Shown here piece after piece: positions 21,518 to 32,553 of a DNA stretch of 64,000 nucleotides. Each line of letters starts with the position of its first letter. The first letter of the stretch is position 1. The DNA comes from Erodium maritimum (taxonomy: Eukaryota > Streptophyta > Magnoliopsida > Geraniales > Geraniaceae): NCBI GenBank assembly GCA_963921825.1, contig OY997592.1, forward strand, positions 51,542,336 to 51,606,335, written 5' to 3'. Made by a program: the position numbers and the translations under genes. Under the pieces are notes generated by a model, which had not been told where the DNA came from, did no database searches, and saw only the letters and a list, made by a program, of their open reading frames with translations.

Positions 21518-23026
21518 TGTAAGAACCACTCCCGGTCAACGCTAGTCAAATCGGCGAAAAACAGAAAAATTTAAAAATTTTTGGACATACACCTAAATGG
21601 ACCTAAGATTGACCCCGAAGGTAATATCGGACTTGAGTTGACCCCGACATCGACCAAAATGAGTCTGGGGGACTCAGGGCAACTTTTTGACCAATTTAGG
21701 AAAGGTTGACTTTTTGTTGGAAAAGTTAACCGAGCGACGTTTTGGTCCATTCGAGGCTCGTTTTGGATCTAAAAATCTTAGCCGCCGTTACAACGGTCTT
21801 AGTTGGGCCGTTTCCTTGTAGCCCGTGAAATTTCGTAATTTCTTGGAAAATGGGCCCGTTCGGGGTCCGAGACGGCCGAATTTCGCGAATCTGACAGAAA
21901 AATATCTACAAAGATATTTGTTTAATGGGTGGGACCCACTTGCCACTTGTCACACAAGTGGTGGTGTTAGGTAACTTTGAACAAAACAAAAGGAAGACAC
22001 AAGGGGGGTAGTCGGCCACATTCAAAAAAAAAAGGAAAAAAAGAGAGAAAAGGAGAGAGAAAGAAGAGAGAAGAAGGAGAGAAGAAAAAGGAAAAGGAAG
22101 AAGAAAGTGTTAGGGTTTAGGGTTTTTCCGACGATCCAACCAACGGATCGTCTCAACGGTTGAAGAATTGAGCTCCCATCGTCATTCCCTACGGTGAGAA
22201 CCTATTCGATTTTCGTTTTGATACGTTTGAAAGTTAGGGTTTGGGCTTAAACGGGTTAAATATGGATGAGTCGAGGTGTAGGGTTCGTTGGGAACGTTTT
22301 GGAGCGAAAAGGATCGGTTTCCGGTGACCGGACGCTCGGGGGAGCTCCGGCCACCGTGGGTGGTGGCTGGCTGGAGCTAGGACCGGCCACCATGGTGGTG
22401 AACCGGTCCAAAAACCGGTCCAGCCACCCACGGCTAAGGGTGGACGGGTGGGGCCCACATGTCGGGTCTCTGGTTTTTCGTGTTCGGGTGGTTTAGGACG
22501 ATCCCCAAGTCGTTAATCCACACCCGGAACGAATTATGGATTTAAATTGAAAAAGTTAGAAATGACGGGTTTAGAAACTTTAAACGCGAATTAAATCGCT
22601 CAGAATTTGGAAATTGATTCCGTCGATTGCATTGGAACCCTTGAATTATTCTAAGATCGTAGAAACGAAAACGGGAATTTTCGGAGCCCCGGAAGGGCGT
22701 TTTCCAATCCCGGGCAGATTCGCCGAGCCGGGCGAATCGGGCCTTTCCGGGCCCATTATTGACAATGTCGAGTAATTGGGAAGTTGGGAGTGATTGACAT
22801 TGTTAGGGTTGCATTTGGGCGTCAAGTTTATTAAAATTCAGCTTTGCCTGCAAACTTAAAAAGTGTTTTAATTGTGTTCTTGTTAGATCGTGCCACCGAC
22901 CGAGGAAAGGGGAAACTAGGCGAGTGATCGCGAGCACGCCGGAGCTTGGGCGTGGACTTTTGTGGAAGCGTTACGAGGTATGGAAAAGTAGCCGGAACTC
23001 GGCCTTGACTAGGGAAAGTTAACAGT

Positions 23027-23203
23027 AGAAATGCATGTGATACCTAGTGGTGTCGTAGGATAAGTAAGTTTATCGAACACTAGAAATGCAGGCGACACTT
23101 AGTGGTGTCGTATGATACGTGAATGTATCGAACAATATAAAGGCATGTGACACTTAGTAGTGTCGTAGGGTAAGTGAACTTATCGAACAATAGAAATACT
23201 GGT
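23027..23203. repeat. 58-bp tandem repeat, 3 copies
   Basis: Each unit contains agaaatgc or a variant, cttagtggtgtcgta and tatcgaaca. Confidence 0.8.
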
Positions 23204-23229
23204 GGCATTTGGTTGTGCACGGAGGTTGA

Positions 23230-23512
23230 TTGAATTGTTTGTGTTTGTGGGTGGCCATGAGTGCATGTGGGGAGTTGAACCCGTATTTTATTGTTTGTGT
23301 GTCTTGGGTGGCCATGAGTGCCCGTGGGGAGTTGAACCCGTCTTTTACTGTTTGTGTGTCTTGGGTGGTTAGGTGTGCATGTGGAGAGTTGAACCCGTAT
23401 TTTTACTGTTTGTGTGTCGTGGGTGGTCAGGTGTGCCTTTGGGGTGTTGAAACCGTGTGTTACTGTTTTGTGTGTCGTGGGTGGCCATGTGTGCCTGTGG
23501 GGTGTTAAACCT
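23230..23512. repeat. About 58-bp tandem repeat, 5 copies
   Basis: Units are built on tgtttgtgtgtcttgggtgg and gagttgaacccgt with increasing divergence to the right. Confidence 0.8.
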
Positions 23513-23577
23513 GTGTTGTCGCTATTTGTTGAACCTTGGTTGTGACTGTGATTGTTCTGGTGGTACTGTTGAGCTAT

Positions 23578-23935
23578 GCCCGATGGGTGTGTCGTACCCT
23601 CCGGTGCGCGGTCGGTAAAGAGCAGAGGGATGTGTTCCCCGTAGGTGAGTAGCACCTTCCGACGCGTGATTGGTAAAGTGCTAAGGTTAGAGTTGTGCCC
23701 GAGGGGTGTGTCGTACTCTCCATTGCGTGGTCGGTAAAGAGCAGAGGGATGTGTTCCCCGTAGGTGAGTAGCACCTTCCGGCGCGTGATTGGTAAAGTGT
23801 TGAGTCTGGATTTATGCCCGAGGGGTGTGTCATACCCTCCGGTGCGCGGTCGGTAAAGAGCAAAGGGTTGTGGTCCCCATCAGGTGAGTAGCACCTTCCG
23901 GCGCGTGATCGGTAAAGTGCTGAGGCTTGTGTTTG
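23578..23935. repeat. 119-bp tandem repeat, 3 copies
   Basis: Units start gcccga at 23578, 23697 and 23816, each with ggtgtgtcgtacc and ggtaaagtg; these words also occur in the LTR at 3379-3420. Confidence 0.85.
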
Positions 23936-25622
23936 TGGTTTGCGTGATTTTGATCACTTCCGTGTTGTGTTCTTTGAGGTTGTCATTACGGTGTCGGGTC
24001 TACATTACGTGTACGGGTGTTTAGTTTGGTTGGGGAAAGTAACTGTTTTCGTGTGACAGTCGGGTTATTTGAGTTTGGGGATAGTAGTCCCCGGTGTTTT
24101 GTTTGTTGTTGGTGTTTCCGGTATTTTCTACTAGTATACCGTAGTCAGTCTGGTATCTGTGGTGGTGAGCGAACGCTCACCCCTAGCTGCTTTTCCTACA
24201 GGTACTGGTCGCGAGGTGGATTAGGGGAACTCTCGAAGCTTGAAGAGTTGGGAGCGGGAGTCCGGGTTTCTTTTTGGGAGTTTAGCGACGTACGCTTTGG
24301 TTGTTTTTGTCCGCTTGTTTTGGACGTACTTTCTGTTGTAAAATATTGATTTTGATTAACTCAAAGTGGAAATTTTAAGCGGTTTATTAAAATATTTGAA
24401 AATTGTTTTATTGTTTCACCGTTCGCGTTCCGGGTTCGGTTCTACCGAATTCGGGGCGTGACAAAAGGTCTTCCACTTTGGATTCTCGCTTGGGTTTTCG
24501 CTAGTGAGGAGTAACCGTTCTCGGTTTTGGAACGCTCAACTCAAGTTCCAGCTTTGAATCTTCGATAAATTTGACATGATGAGGCCTGCTTGGAGGTCTG
24601 AACTCATACTCGATAGAAATACCGGTTCTCCCCTTAGGCCTTCTCGGTAATGACCGATTTAGGCTTCGAAGGACTGAGTACGAGATACATTGTCTAAATC
24701 CATCCCTCGCGGTCTCGACGGTGGAGCATCTTTCAGGTCCTTAGAGGTGTCTAGTTCCAGCTCTGGTCGTGGGACGCGCTTCTTGATCCTACAGGATTTG
24801 GATCGTTGTGGATCTGCTCTTCTTGCTTCTGGTGGTTCGTCTGGTTGTCTGATGTCTCGCTACAGATCCGGTCGTGGGACGCGTTTCTTCATCCTCCCGG
24901 GTGTTGATCGTTGTGGGTCTAGTAGTTCGTGGTGGTACTAATACTGGTATGTCTCTCTCTTCAGCTTAAGTTTTGTGTCCCGCTTTGCCCTTTTGTCAAT
25001 TTTTGTTTGATATGCATCTGCTTCCTTCCACTATTGTGGTTAGGACTCGCTGGTTTAAGATGTTGGCTGCTGGTGAGTGTTTAGGCCTTTGTGCCTTTCA
25101 GCTGTTTTCTTTTATATTCGTTTTTGGGGATTCTGTGTTCGAGTGGGTATTACTCACCTGAACTATCTTGTCGCTTTCGATGTTGGCCGTTGACGTGTTA
25201 GTGTTCATCTTCCAGTCTGTGTGATAGGTTGATGGTCCTAATGAGACAAGGTGCTCTACTTGCTTAGGTTGTTGGTTGGTTTTATGCAAGTATCACTTGT
25301 GCTTAATGTTTGAAAAATCAGGGTTGAAGACCTATTTCTTTTTGTGCTCTTCATGATTGTAAAATTCGGGTGTTATGATCTTTTACTTTTACTTGTTTTG
25401 CGTTTCATGGTTGTAAAATCAGGTTTTTAAGACCTTCATTGTCTGGTTTGCTCCCATGTTGGGATGTTGAGGTTCCTTGTATAGGAACGCTCTTTCACGT
25501 ATCAGGTTACTCCTCTTGTTGGGACTATTATGAGGCTGAGCTGACATGCCAGCACTCGATTCACTCACTGGTTTGTAGCTAGACCAATTCAAGTACTCCT
25601 TTTCTACCTCTGAAGAGGTTTA

Positions 25623-25635
25623 ATTTAAAGTTGCA
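25623..25635. repeat. Left 13-bp TSD of LINE
   Basis: atttaaagttgca, repeated at 28358-28370 after the A-rich tail. Confidence 0.88.
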
Positions 25636-26041
25636 ATTTCTTCCAACTCATATTAAAAAATTAAAAAACAGTGGAACGCGCCCCACACGCGCTCGTTAGG
25701 TTTCTTTTGAAACCTGTAGCTGCCGTCGCTACTCAGGTGGCGTGCGAGTCGTCATCTCAGGCGGCGTGTGTAGGGGGGTCGGTGGCTGTCGCAGGGGTGT
25801 TGCCGGGCCGGTGAAGCGTCGGGACTGCACTGAGCCTCGGTCCTCTGTGTTTTTTTCCGGCTGAACTCCATTTCCAGCGTACGTCTTGTCCTCGGGAGAT
25901 CGAACATTCAGTTTTCACGGTCACCGTTGGCATAGAGGGCAGAGGTAGTAGTGGGCAATCGTTGAGCTGCCCGGAGCTGTTGGTGAGGACCGCCGTCGCG
26001 CCTTCTTTCCCGGAGGTGATTTCGGGTCTTCGTTTCCGGAG

Positions 26042-27796
26042 GTGCTTCGTTACAGTACCCGGTTCTTTGTGGACTCAATATTGTGGATACCTAACTCGGC
26101 ACGCAAAGAAAAGCAGACGGCTTCAAAGAATTTGGGGATGGCTATGGGTTCTGAGACGACTTCAAAGAATTTTGGAACGTCATTGGGTTCTGAGTACCAT
26201 AAGAGAATGATCGAAGGCAAACTATTCCGAGTACCCAAACTCGCTTCGGTGATCTGTCGCCTGGAGGAATCAGCTCAGGTGCCGCTAGATAGCTCGATCA
26301 ATCGAGGTGAAAAAACTACAGGGAGTCCTGTTATCGAGCCTGCACCAATTCCGATTCATAGCTCGATCAGAGATTCTGAAGACCCGATCATTTCCTCGTC
26401 TGATTCTAGTGAGTTGTGTAAGCTGTTTATTTGCAATCTTCCCCCTGATTCAAACCGTGTGAAGCTGAGGGTGTGGTTAGATCAATTCATACCAGTGCTC
26501 AAAGTTTTCGTCTGCAAAAGGCAAAATGCTGGAGGTCGCTTCTTCGGGTTCGTATCGGTAAGATCAAAGGCTGAAGGGAAATTGTTAGTTAAGGCCTGTA
26601 ATGGGACTATTTGGAATGAACATAAGATTTTCATGGCTTTTGCGTGGCCGGAGAGACTGAGCAACAGGTTGGGGAAGCCTTTGGTAAAGCAGGTTTGGAT
26701 GCCGAAAAGCAACATTAACAATGTCCAATTTAATCCAGTGGAGACCTCTGAACTTAAAATAGAGGTTACAGGTACTACCTCCAGCTACCTCTCACCTTGG
26801 TCTGAAGCTAGTTTATTAGGGGTGGCGAGAGACGATTTCTCTATTTCTGAGTTACGGAATCGTATCAATTCTGAAGAGCCATTGGATTTACAGTTTCGTT
26901 ACCTGGGCAACATAATTTTTTTGTTACTATCTGCAGATCAGGACACGCTTTCAAGCATATTGAATTCAAAATGGAATTGGTGCTCCACTTCTTTCCTTAT
27001 GTTTGACAAGGCTAAGGAGTGGCTTAACATGGAGGGTTGTTTTTCTTGGGTGAAGGTAACGGGTATCCCTGTATCCGGTTGGTGTATGTCGACGTTCAGA
27101 GATTTGGGAAATTCTATGGGAACTTTTATTCTGTCTCTACGTGATGAGACCTCATTGCTACTAGATTGCAATTATTTTCTGCTGAAATTGAATTGTCGTG
27201 AGCATTCTTTGGATCGATTTTTGTTGTTGGATGGTAAACAGTACCCCATTGAAGCTTGCAGAACCTTAGATATCCCAGTTTTTGGGCCTGCTCCCGAGTT
27301 AAAAGGTCATTCTTTGGAGTCCATGGAATCTCTTGGTCTGAATGACAGAGTCAAGTTCCCTTCACCGGCCGATCTGTTGAAACTTAAAGGAAAGTTATGT
27401 CTGTCATCTCCCTCGGGCAGCAAGGTCGCAGACTCCCGGAGTCAGAGTAGTTCGAGCCCATCGAGCCTTTTGCGTGGGCCTCAGGCAAATCGGGCCGGGT
27501 GTTCTGTCAGTCGAACCCTGCTTAAGTCAGGTAAACCTAATTATGTGTATCGTTCATATGTTTCAAGGAAATGCTCCTAGAGTAAGGAGAATGCTGATCG
27601 CGACAAAAGATGGAAACTCCTCAAAGCTAGTCAGAAAGCCATGGCAGTTAATCCTGATGCTGCAGAACAGATAGAAGCTTTAGACTTTGAGCTTGAGGAT
27701 TCAGTTGATCTTGTGTTTCAGGAGAACTCTGAGGAATTCTGCACTGATGAAGAGGTAGAAAAGGGAAACTCTCTACCTACTTCCTTACCTTTTTAG
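26042..27796 (+). pseudogene. LINE ORF1: RRM plus DUF4283-like region, single in-frame stop
   Basis: The open frame runs 512 codons from 26042 to TAG at 27578-27580, then continues in the same frame for 71 more codons to TAG at 27794-27796. The first ATG may not be the true start; upstream in-frame sequence is open only briefly. An RRM spans about residues 125-205: KLFICNLPPD is the RNP2-type strand and RFFGFVSVRSK the RNP1-type strand. A DUF4283-like region spans about residues 275-405 (YLGNIIFLLLSADQ, then EWLNMEGCFSWVKVTGIPVS). A Ser-rich tail follows. ORF1 proteins of this layout bind LINE RNA in the ribonucleoprotein. It is unusually open compared with other repeats here. The host gene alternative is unlikely given the TSD and adjacent ORF2 start. 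Confidence 0.8.
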
Positions 27797-27805
27797 TGTA
27801 AAATT

Positions 27806-27964
27806 ATGGTGAAATTCATCTCCTGGAACGTGAGGGGGTTGAAGGCCGTCCAAAAGAGACGGAGCATTAGGGTGGTGCTGGCTAAGCAAAACCCGGAAAA
27901 GGGAAGATATACCTCCTTTAAGTTTAGGGTTTTATTTTCTCGTAGTGGTCAGTATTTTTTGTGA
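27806..27964 (+). pseudogene. Start of LINE ORF2 (endonuclease), truncated
   Basis: MVKFISWNVRGLKAVQKRRS matches the start of L1 APE-type endonucleases (SWNVRGL contains the N of the active site). Similarity ends near residue 31 and a TGA follows after 52 codons. It begins 10 bases after the ORF1 stop. Confidence 0.85.
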
Positions 27965-28390
27965 TGCCAGGGTCGTTTTGGTGTGCTTGCGAGAATTGGA
28001 TTTTGGTGGCAGACTTGTTGAGAAGTTCAGTTTGGTTGAAAGTATGTTATGTTACCTGAGGGCACATGTGACTACAGAGGTTTAGTGTTGTCTTCAAGAG
28101 CACAGTTCAATCAAGCACTAAGCAATGGAATGTGGCTCCAAGATCGTGTTTGTTGCTGCGACGGAGTAGGTTGCTTGGTTGATTTTAATCTATGTCGTAT
28201 GTTTCTTGGTGCAGTTTTCTTTTCGGGTAACCTTTCGAGGTATATTTGATGTAACCTTTCGGGGTATTTTGGTGTAACCTTGCGAGGTGTCTTTCTTTTT
28301 CAGGAATCCACCTTGGATTCCTGTAATAATAATATCATCGCCTATCAAAAAAAATATATTTAAAGTTGCATTCACTGATGAAAAAAAAAA

Positions 28391-28590
28391 TGCTACAATA
28401 ATGTAAGAGGGGTAGTAAAGAGACGATGTAAGAGTAGTAAAGAGAAGATGGTTGAGAATTGAAGAGAGGGAATTTAATTTACTCTTGCTACTACCACAAG
28501 TTATTACTACCACGACAAGATGGGTGGTTGGAGACCAAAAATAATTCATATCGCGATGATGTTGCAATGATCCATTGTGGATGCTCTAAG
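28391..28590. mobile_element. Right half of split MITE
   Basis: It ends ccattgtggatgctct, complementary to the left terminus at 20507. Joined to 20507-20618 it gives an element of about 310 bp. Confidence 0.45.
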
Positions 28591-28899
28591 GGGCAGCAGA
28601 CATGCTAGGAGTTGTACCAAACATTTTAATTATTAAAATGATAAACTTTGTTAACAATATTCAAATCAAATTTACTTATTTGTTTGTATTTGATTTGATT
28701 ATCGATGATTAATTTAAAAGTTTATTTTTTATGCAAAAGGTAATTTTATCAAACCTCCATCAAAAGTATACATTTAAAAAAAAATAAGACTACAGTCTAG
28801 ACAATACGGGTACTCTATCTAGTAGAAAAATAATTTGATTATGAATACCTCGGGTTTAAACTCAAAAGAACCGAATCATGATAATAAACTGAGGCCCGA
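28591..28899. other. AT-rich intergenic DNA
   Basis: No coding or repeat structure recognised. Confidence 0.4.
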
Positions 28900-30110
28900 A
28901 AACTTCAACCCACAACTTGGCTCGGACTAATCTGTGTTACCAACTATCCATGTTGGACCTTCTAAGAGGACTAATGGTGATTTGAAAGGGGTGCACTAGC
29001 TACTAAAGGAGGTTCTCGTAGTATGGCGGAGGAGTAGGATTTTTTTAGGCCAATATCGAGGGGGGTGGAACGTTCCTCCTTAGTGACGTCCCGTTACTCC
29101 ACGATTGACTCATTGGAATTGGCGAGAGTACTTTACAGACCTCACTTAATCTTCCACCTACAAGGTGGGACCATGTAATGCCTATGTTTTGGTCCTTGGG
29201 GTCTAGGACTTGTACTCCCCTTCTTGTTCTTCACGGCTTTATGACATTGGGCCCAAAACCCCTAGCTGAGGTTAGTCAGGAGGTTGTGTGTCATATCCTA
29301 GGGGCTGACCATTGCCAAATTCTCTTATGAGTCTAATGCCAGTGAAGAAGCATTGGCATGCTTCCACCTCGACCACATTTAAATGCCTTAGTTAAGAGGT
29401 TGTGTGCCAATGGTGTCTCGCATTGAGTTGTAGGAAACGACCAAAGGGGAAAGGACGGAAGGAAACTGGGTGTTGGTTGAAGGCGGATGGTAGCCTAAGA
29501 AGTTGTCCTCCGGCCTCCCAGTCCATACATAGGTGGCGGCCTAGTTGGTTGAACTCCTCGACCATGAACGACATGTCAAAGGCCCAGATCATCAGTTCTT
29601 CGCCCGTCCGTGGTAGTGGACACTCATTGTTCGCGTGACCCAGACATCCACACATTAAGCAAAAGAGGGGTGTCTGGTAGGCCGGAAGCTTGAGGCAGAT
29701 GGAGCACCATAGTGACTAGGATATGTCCATCCAGAAACGGATGTGGATGACTTCTCCTTAGTAGAGTCCTCATGGATCACTGGTCACCAAGATGAAGCCT
29801 TTCAGCGCCACCCTTATGGTTATCCCTATGGTCACCGTCATGACACCCAGAGCATATTGGATGCCCTTGCCCGCAACTGAATAAGGAAAAAGGACAGTTA
29901 GGACGCCACCGTCTACACAAGGATGTCTGCTAGAAGGAACGATGTTCACTTAAAACACCATGGGTATACGTCCTGGAAATGTTCCTTTTCCGGATGCGAC
30001 GATAAATAGAGACCAGACACACCATGGTCGAGGTCTTTGATGACCATGTCGTCGAAGTGGCAGGCTTTGTTAAAGCCCAAGAAGGGTCTTCCGGTTGAAA
30101 GGTCGAGAGG
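28900..30110 (-). pseudogene. Decayed LINE/DUF4283-type ORF1 relic with CCHC knuckle
   Basis: On the minus strand at about 29600-29850 a frame reads KGFILVTSDP, HIRFWMDIS, CLKLPAYQTP, then CLMCGCLGHANNECP: C-X2-C-X4-H-X4-C, the knuckle that follows DUF4283 in many plant retroelement-derived ORF1-like proteins. Stops break the frame before and after it. Only the knuckle region is recognisable; limits are approximate. Confidence 0.5.
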
Positions 30111-30118
30111 TTAATTTA

Positions 30119-30468
30119 AGGGGAAACCCTGTTTCCTAACCCCCTTTGACTTTTGTTTTCCCATTCTTAACCTGAGTTTACCTTTGGTGACACTTCCCAA
30201 CTATCACCTTTCAATTTTTTTTTTTGCAGAAAGTATCATTTACCGTTTATTTTGACGATTCCGTTAGTTTTTTTCCGCGTGTCACTTCACTCGTGACGAC
30301 ATGTGGCCGCCACGTGGGCAAAAAACTAACGGAATCGTCAGTTTTGACGATTTCTGATAGTTTTTGCAAAAAATGGAAAGGTGATAACTGGGAAGTGTCA
30401 CCAAAGGTAAACCCAGGTTAGGAATGGGAAAACAAAGCTCAAATGGGGTTAGGAAACAAGGTTTCCCC
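30119..30468. mobile_element. Foldback MITE with long terminal inverted repeats
   Basis: 30119-30230 (aggggaaaccctgtttccta…, ggtgacacttccca) is nearly the reverse complement of 30355-30468. The centre is itself palindromic around gacgattccgttag and ctaacggaatcgtc (30254-30339). No ORF. Flanks are the AT words ttaattta and atttaatt; TSD not resolved. Confidence 0.8.
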
Positions 30469-31194
30469 AATTTAATTGGCGCAAGCTTTTACGAGGTGTT
30501 ACAGTGAATCTAAAGAAATGATATCATAACGCCTCGTAGGTCTGCAATAATATCTCCCATCGCCCTTATAAACTTGTTTTAATTCTTATATATGGAAGCT
30601 CAGAGTTTTATTGATGATTTGGGCAATATTGCTTGCAGATGGTTTCAGTTTATTAGGCATGTCTGATTTGATTTGCTTGTTGATGTTCTCTTTGGTGGTT
30701 GCTTCAGTTCTTGCTATTCTTTATTCCTTGCTGTTCTTTATACATGCTCTTACATTTCTATACAAACACACTCTAGATAATTAAATATGTTTTAAACAAA
30801 ATTTTACAAATACAAAATACCAAAATAATCGTAAACTTTGTCCAACAGGGCCATAAATTTTAGTCACACAACTTGCTGAAGTCCGTCAGTGAAGATGTAA
30901 CTTCTCAAGTTGGACAAAGTTGGTGGAGCTCAGTAAATTATGAGATTATTGAGATATTTTAACTTCTAATATCAAATTAGGGATGATAAAAAAAATTAAT
31001 CAGATGGAATATAATATCTTTGATCCAATGGAGAAAGGAGGGAATCAAAAAGCTCATCTATCAATGATCGGAACGGTTAAACAAAAAAATAACATAAATA
31101 TACTTTTGCTCTCAAAAGTTCTCCGAATCCTCTGTTAGATAAGATACATATCTCATTTGTATTTGTAATTTGTATTTACTGATAATGTTTATCA
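30469..31194. other. AT-rich intergenic DNA
   Basis: A short imperfect inverted repeat (acgaggtgtta at 30491 and taacgcctcgta at 30527). Otherwise no recognised feature. Confidence 0.4.
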
Positions 31195-31204
31195 TGTATT
31201 CAAA

Positions 31205-32543
31205 GAGGAGAAATCCGGTGAGAACCATGTTTTAACGTAGGAACCGCGAGAATCAATCTAAGTCATTCATTTTAAGAATGGATGGATGAGATGCAATTGA
31301 GTAGTTGACTGCAAAAAAACAGCACTTTTTAGTAAGTGGTAAGGGCTTTTTAGTAAAACTATCATATATTTTTTTAACCAATTCACTAATTTAATTTTTC
31401 CCGCTTCGTTTGAACTCCGATTGGCTTCAAACTTACGCCATTAGTTTTGTTTTTTTAAGGGCTTTCAATCAAGATCGGTCATGAATATATTTTGAAGCAC
31501 GAAAAAAAAATTATTTTGGGGTAGATTTTTTTTAAAAAAAAATCTGGGTAATTTGTATCAACACGTTGCTCTAGATTTATCAACACTTTTAAATTGGTTT
31601 TATCAACACTTTACTCTGATTTTATCACCTCATTTTCCAAAACTGATCATGATTTTACCACCTCATCGCGTGCTTTTTATGAACACTAGTTTTATCAACA
31701 CTAAACACTAGGTTTATCATTCAAATTACGTGTGTTTTATCACCCCCATCACGCGTTTTTTTGAAGCACGAAAAAAAAAAAATTCGGGGCTGGTTTTTAA
31801 AGGAATTATATATGAGTAATTTTTATCAACACTTTGCTCTGGGTTTATCAACACTTTACTCTGTTTTTATCAACACTTTATAATGGTTTTATCACCCCAT
31901 TCTCCAAAACTGATCATGATTTTTATCATCTCATCACGTGTTTTTTATGAACACTAGTTTTATCAACACTAAACACTAGATTTATCATTGAATTACGTGT
32001 TTTTTATCACCCCATCACAAGTTTTTTTTATCAACGTTAAACTCTAGTGTATCACACTTATTATCAAAATTGAAAATGGTTTTTATCACCTCATTACATG
32101 TTTTTTTATCAACATTTAGCACTAGTTTGGTACTCCGATATAAAACATTTATTAGTAAAGATTTATCAACGCTCAACATTATTTTTATCACCTTGATATA
32201 AATTTTTATTTTCGTGCTTCAAAATATATTCATGACTGATTTTGATTTAAAGTACTTGAAAAAAGAAAAATATTGGCGCAAGTTTGAAGTTAATCGGAGT
32301 TCAAACGAAACGCGAAATATTAAATTAGTGAATTGGTGGAAAAAAATTGACACGTGTCCACATGGCACCATGCTATTACAATTATACCCTTGCTTGTGTG
32401 AGAATGAATGAAAGAGGCGTGTATGAGGGTTGAATTTGGGTGATGATGTGGCATTTTGATGAGTGTTGGATCATAGGTGATAGTGACTAGGATTGGTTCT
32501 CACGGTTCCTATGTTAAGAGTGGTTTTCAATAGATTTCTCCTC
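31205..32543. mobile_element. Mutator-like foldback element, copy 1
   Basis: gaggagaaatc...gatttctcctc ends, with a perfect 10-bp direct repeat tgtattcaaa at 31195-31204 and 32544-32553. The inverted arms are about 330 bp each (31205-~31540 and ~32210-32543). The core is a dense array of TTTATCA-type words (about 20) with a longer period near 260 bp marked by gaagcacgaaaaaaa. No ORF. Long TIRs and a 9-11-bp TSD point to a non-autonomous Mutator-like element. Confidence 0.85.
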
Positions 32544-32553
32544 TGTATTCAAA

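Larger units (their letters stand above)
21518..24463 (+). mobile_element. 2946-bp solo LTR, plus orientation
   Basis: TGTAAGAACC...GGGGCGTGACA with a perfect 5-bp TSD and no internal region: a solo LTR of the same long-LTR family as 3363-4311 and 13043-15174. It contains three successive tandem-repeat arrays (23027-23203, 23230-23512, 23578-23935). The reading frame of 191 codons on the minus strand at 23080-23655 is produced by the repeats and is not a gene. A Ty3-type origin is inferred from the length and 5-bp TSD only. Confidence 0.88.
25636..28357 (+). mobile_element. L1-type LINE with near-complete ORF1 and deleted ORF2
   Basis: Flanked by a 13-bp TSD, with a 3' UTR ending in a run of A at 28347-28354. 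ORF1 (26042-27796) has one amber stop. ORF2 begins at 27806 with the usual L1 endonuclease start but diverges after about 31 codons and stops at 27964. The rest of the endonuclease, the reverse transcriptase and the RNase H are missing. An internally deleted, non-autonomous copy of 2.7 kb. Confidence 0.88.
20619..28390 (+). mobile_element. Degenerate retroposon, split by a solo LTR and by a LINE
   Basis: The sequence at 20619-21512, 24469-25622 and 28371-28390 reads as one retroposon: a GC-rich 5' region with cgccatg and gtcgccggtggt words shared with the retroposon at 43290-44250, and a 3' end gttgcattcactgatg plus a run of 10 A at 28379-28388. Net length about 2.1 kb. No conserved domain is recognised. 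Boundaries rest on the degenerate flanking repeat, so they are approximate. Confidence 0.5.

Noticed and set aside
23080-23655. 191-codon open frame on the minus strand with Thr/His/Pro repeats
   Set aside because: It is generated by the 58-bp tandem arrays of the solo LTR and mirrors their period.
23230-23935. Regularly repeated units that could be mistaken for a CRISPR array
   Set aside because: Units are contiguous tandem repeats without unique spacers, inside a plant LTR.
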